From Thermotogaceae bacterium (lineage in GTDB: Bacteria; Thermotogota; Thermotogae; Thermotogales; Thermotogaceae), in the NCBI GenBank assembly GCA_021161105.1, contig JAGHBG010000208.1, forward strand, positions 1 to 14,483: a DNA stretch of 14,483 nucleotides, read 5' to 3'. A program made the position numbers and the translations under genes. The notes under the pieces were generated by a model. It was not told where the DNA came from. It saw only the letters and a program-made list of their open reading frames with translations, and did not search any database. Shown here one piece after another: positions 14,480 to 14,483 of this stretch (position 1 is the first letter of the stretch; every line of letters begins with the position of its first letter).

Positions 14480-14483
14480 ATTA

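Noticed and set aside
1..14483. Mobile elements, CRISPR arrays, tRNA or rRNA genes, or a defence system
   Set aside because: No transposase-like frames, spaced direct repeats, cloverleaf-like sequences or accessory-gene signatures were seen; the genes are all recognisable housekeeping or metabolic genes.

Overview
The window is ordinary chromosomal sequence from a bacterium of the phylum Thermotogota. The trigger factor, ClpP, RpoB and flavodiiron proteins all resemble Thermotoga-type homologues as I remember them. The DNA is AT-rich, Shine-Dalgarno sequences are strong (AGGAGG/GAGGTGA), and GTG or TTG start codons are common. I cannot resolve the genus. A Kosmotoga-like organism is a guess from gene content and base composition.

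Layout from left to right. An rpoB gene runs off the left edge (minus strand) and has its own leader with a hairpin. Upstream of it is an M20/YgeY-like metallohydrolase (minus). A short divergent intergenic region then leads to the only plus-strand gene, the catalytic subunit of a methylmalonyl-CoA mutase without a B12-binding domain. That gene converges on clpP across a compact bidirectional terminator. Minus-strand genes fill the rest, in transcription order from the right edge: gatB; then hrb (flavin reductase-rubredoxin fusion) and fprA (flavodiiron protein); then ftcD and hutI (the last two steps of histidine degradation); then tig (trigger factor) and clpP. There are nine complete genes and one partial gene. 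I found no RNA genes, mobile elements, CRISPR arrays or broken genes.

How the genes work together. hrb-fprA form a tightly coupled pair expected to carry electrons from NAD(P)H through flavin and rubredoxin to a diiron site that reduces O2 or NO, which suits a strict anaerobe. ftcD-hutI overlap by 4 bp and convert imidazolonepropionate to glutamate plus formimino-tetrahydrofolate. The earlier enzymes HutH and HutU are not here. tig-clpP overlap, with the clpP ribosome-binding site inside the tig coding sequence, which links a folding chaperone to a protease subunit. The gatB gene (tRNA amidotransferase) appears to be transcribed from its own promoter.

I see no obviously new biological system. 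The points most worth a second look are the fully overlapping face-to-face promoters between the hydrolase and the mutase, the orphan mutase subunit, the hairpin in the leader of an rpoB that is detached from the ribosomal-protein operon, several unusual RpoB residues, and three genes whose first apparent GTG start is really part of the Shine-Dalgarno sequence.
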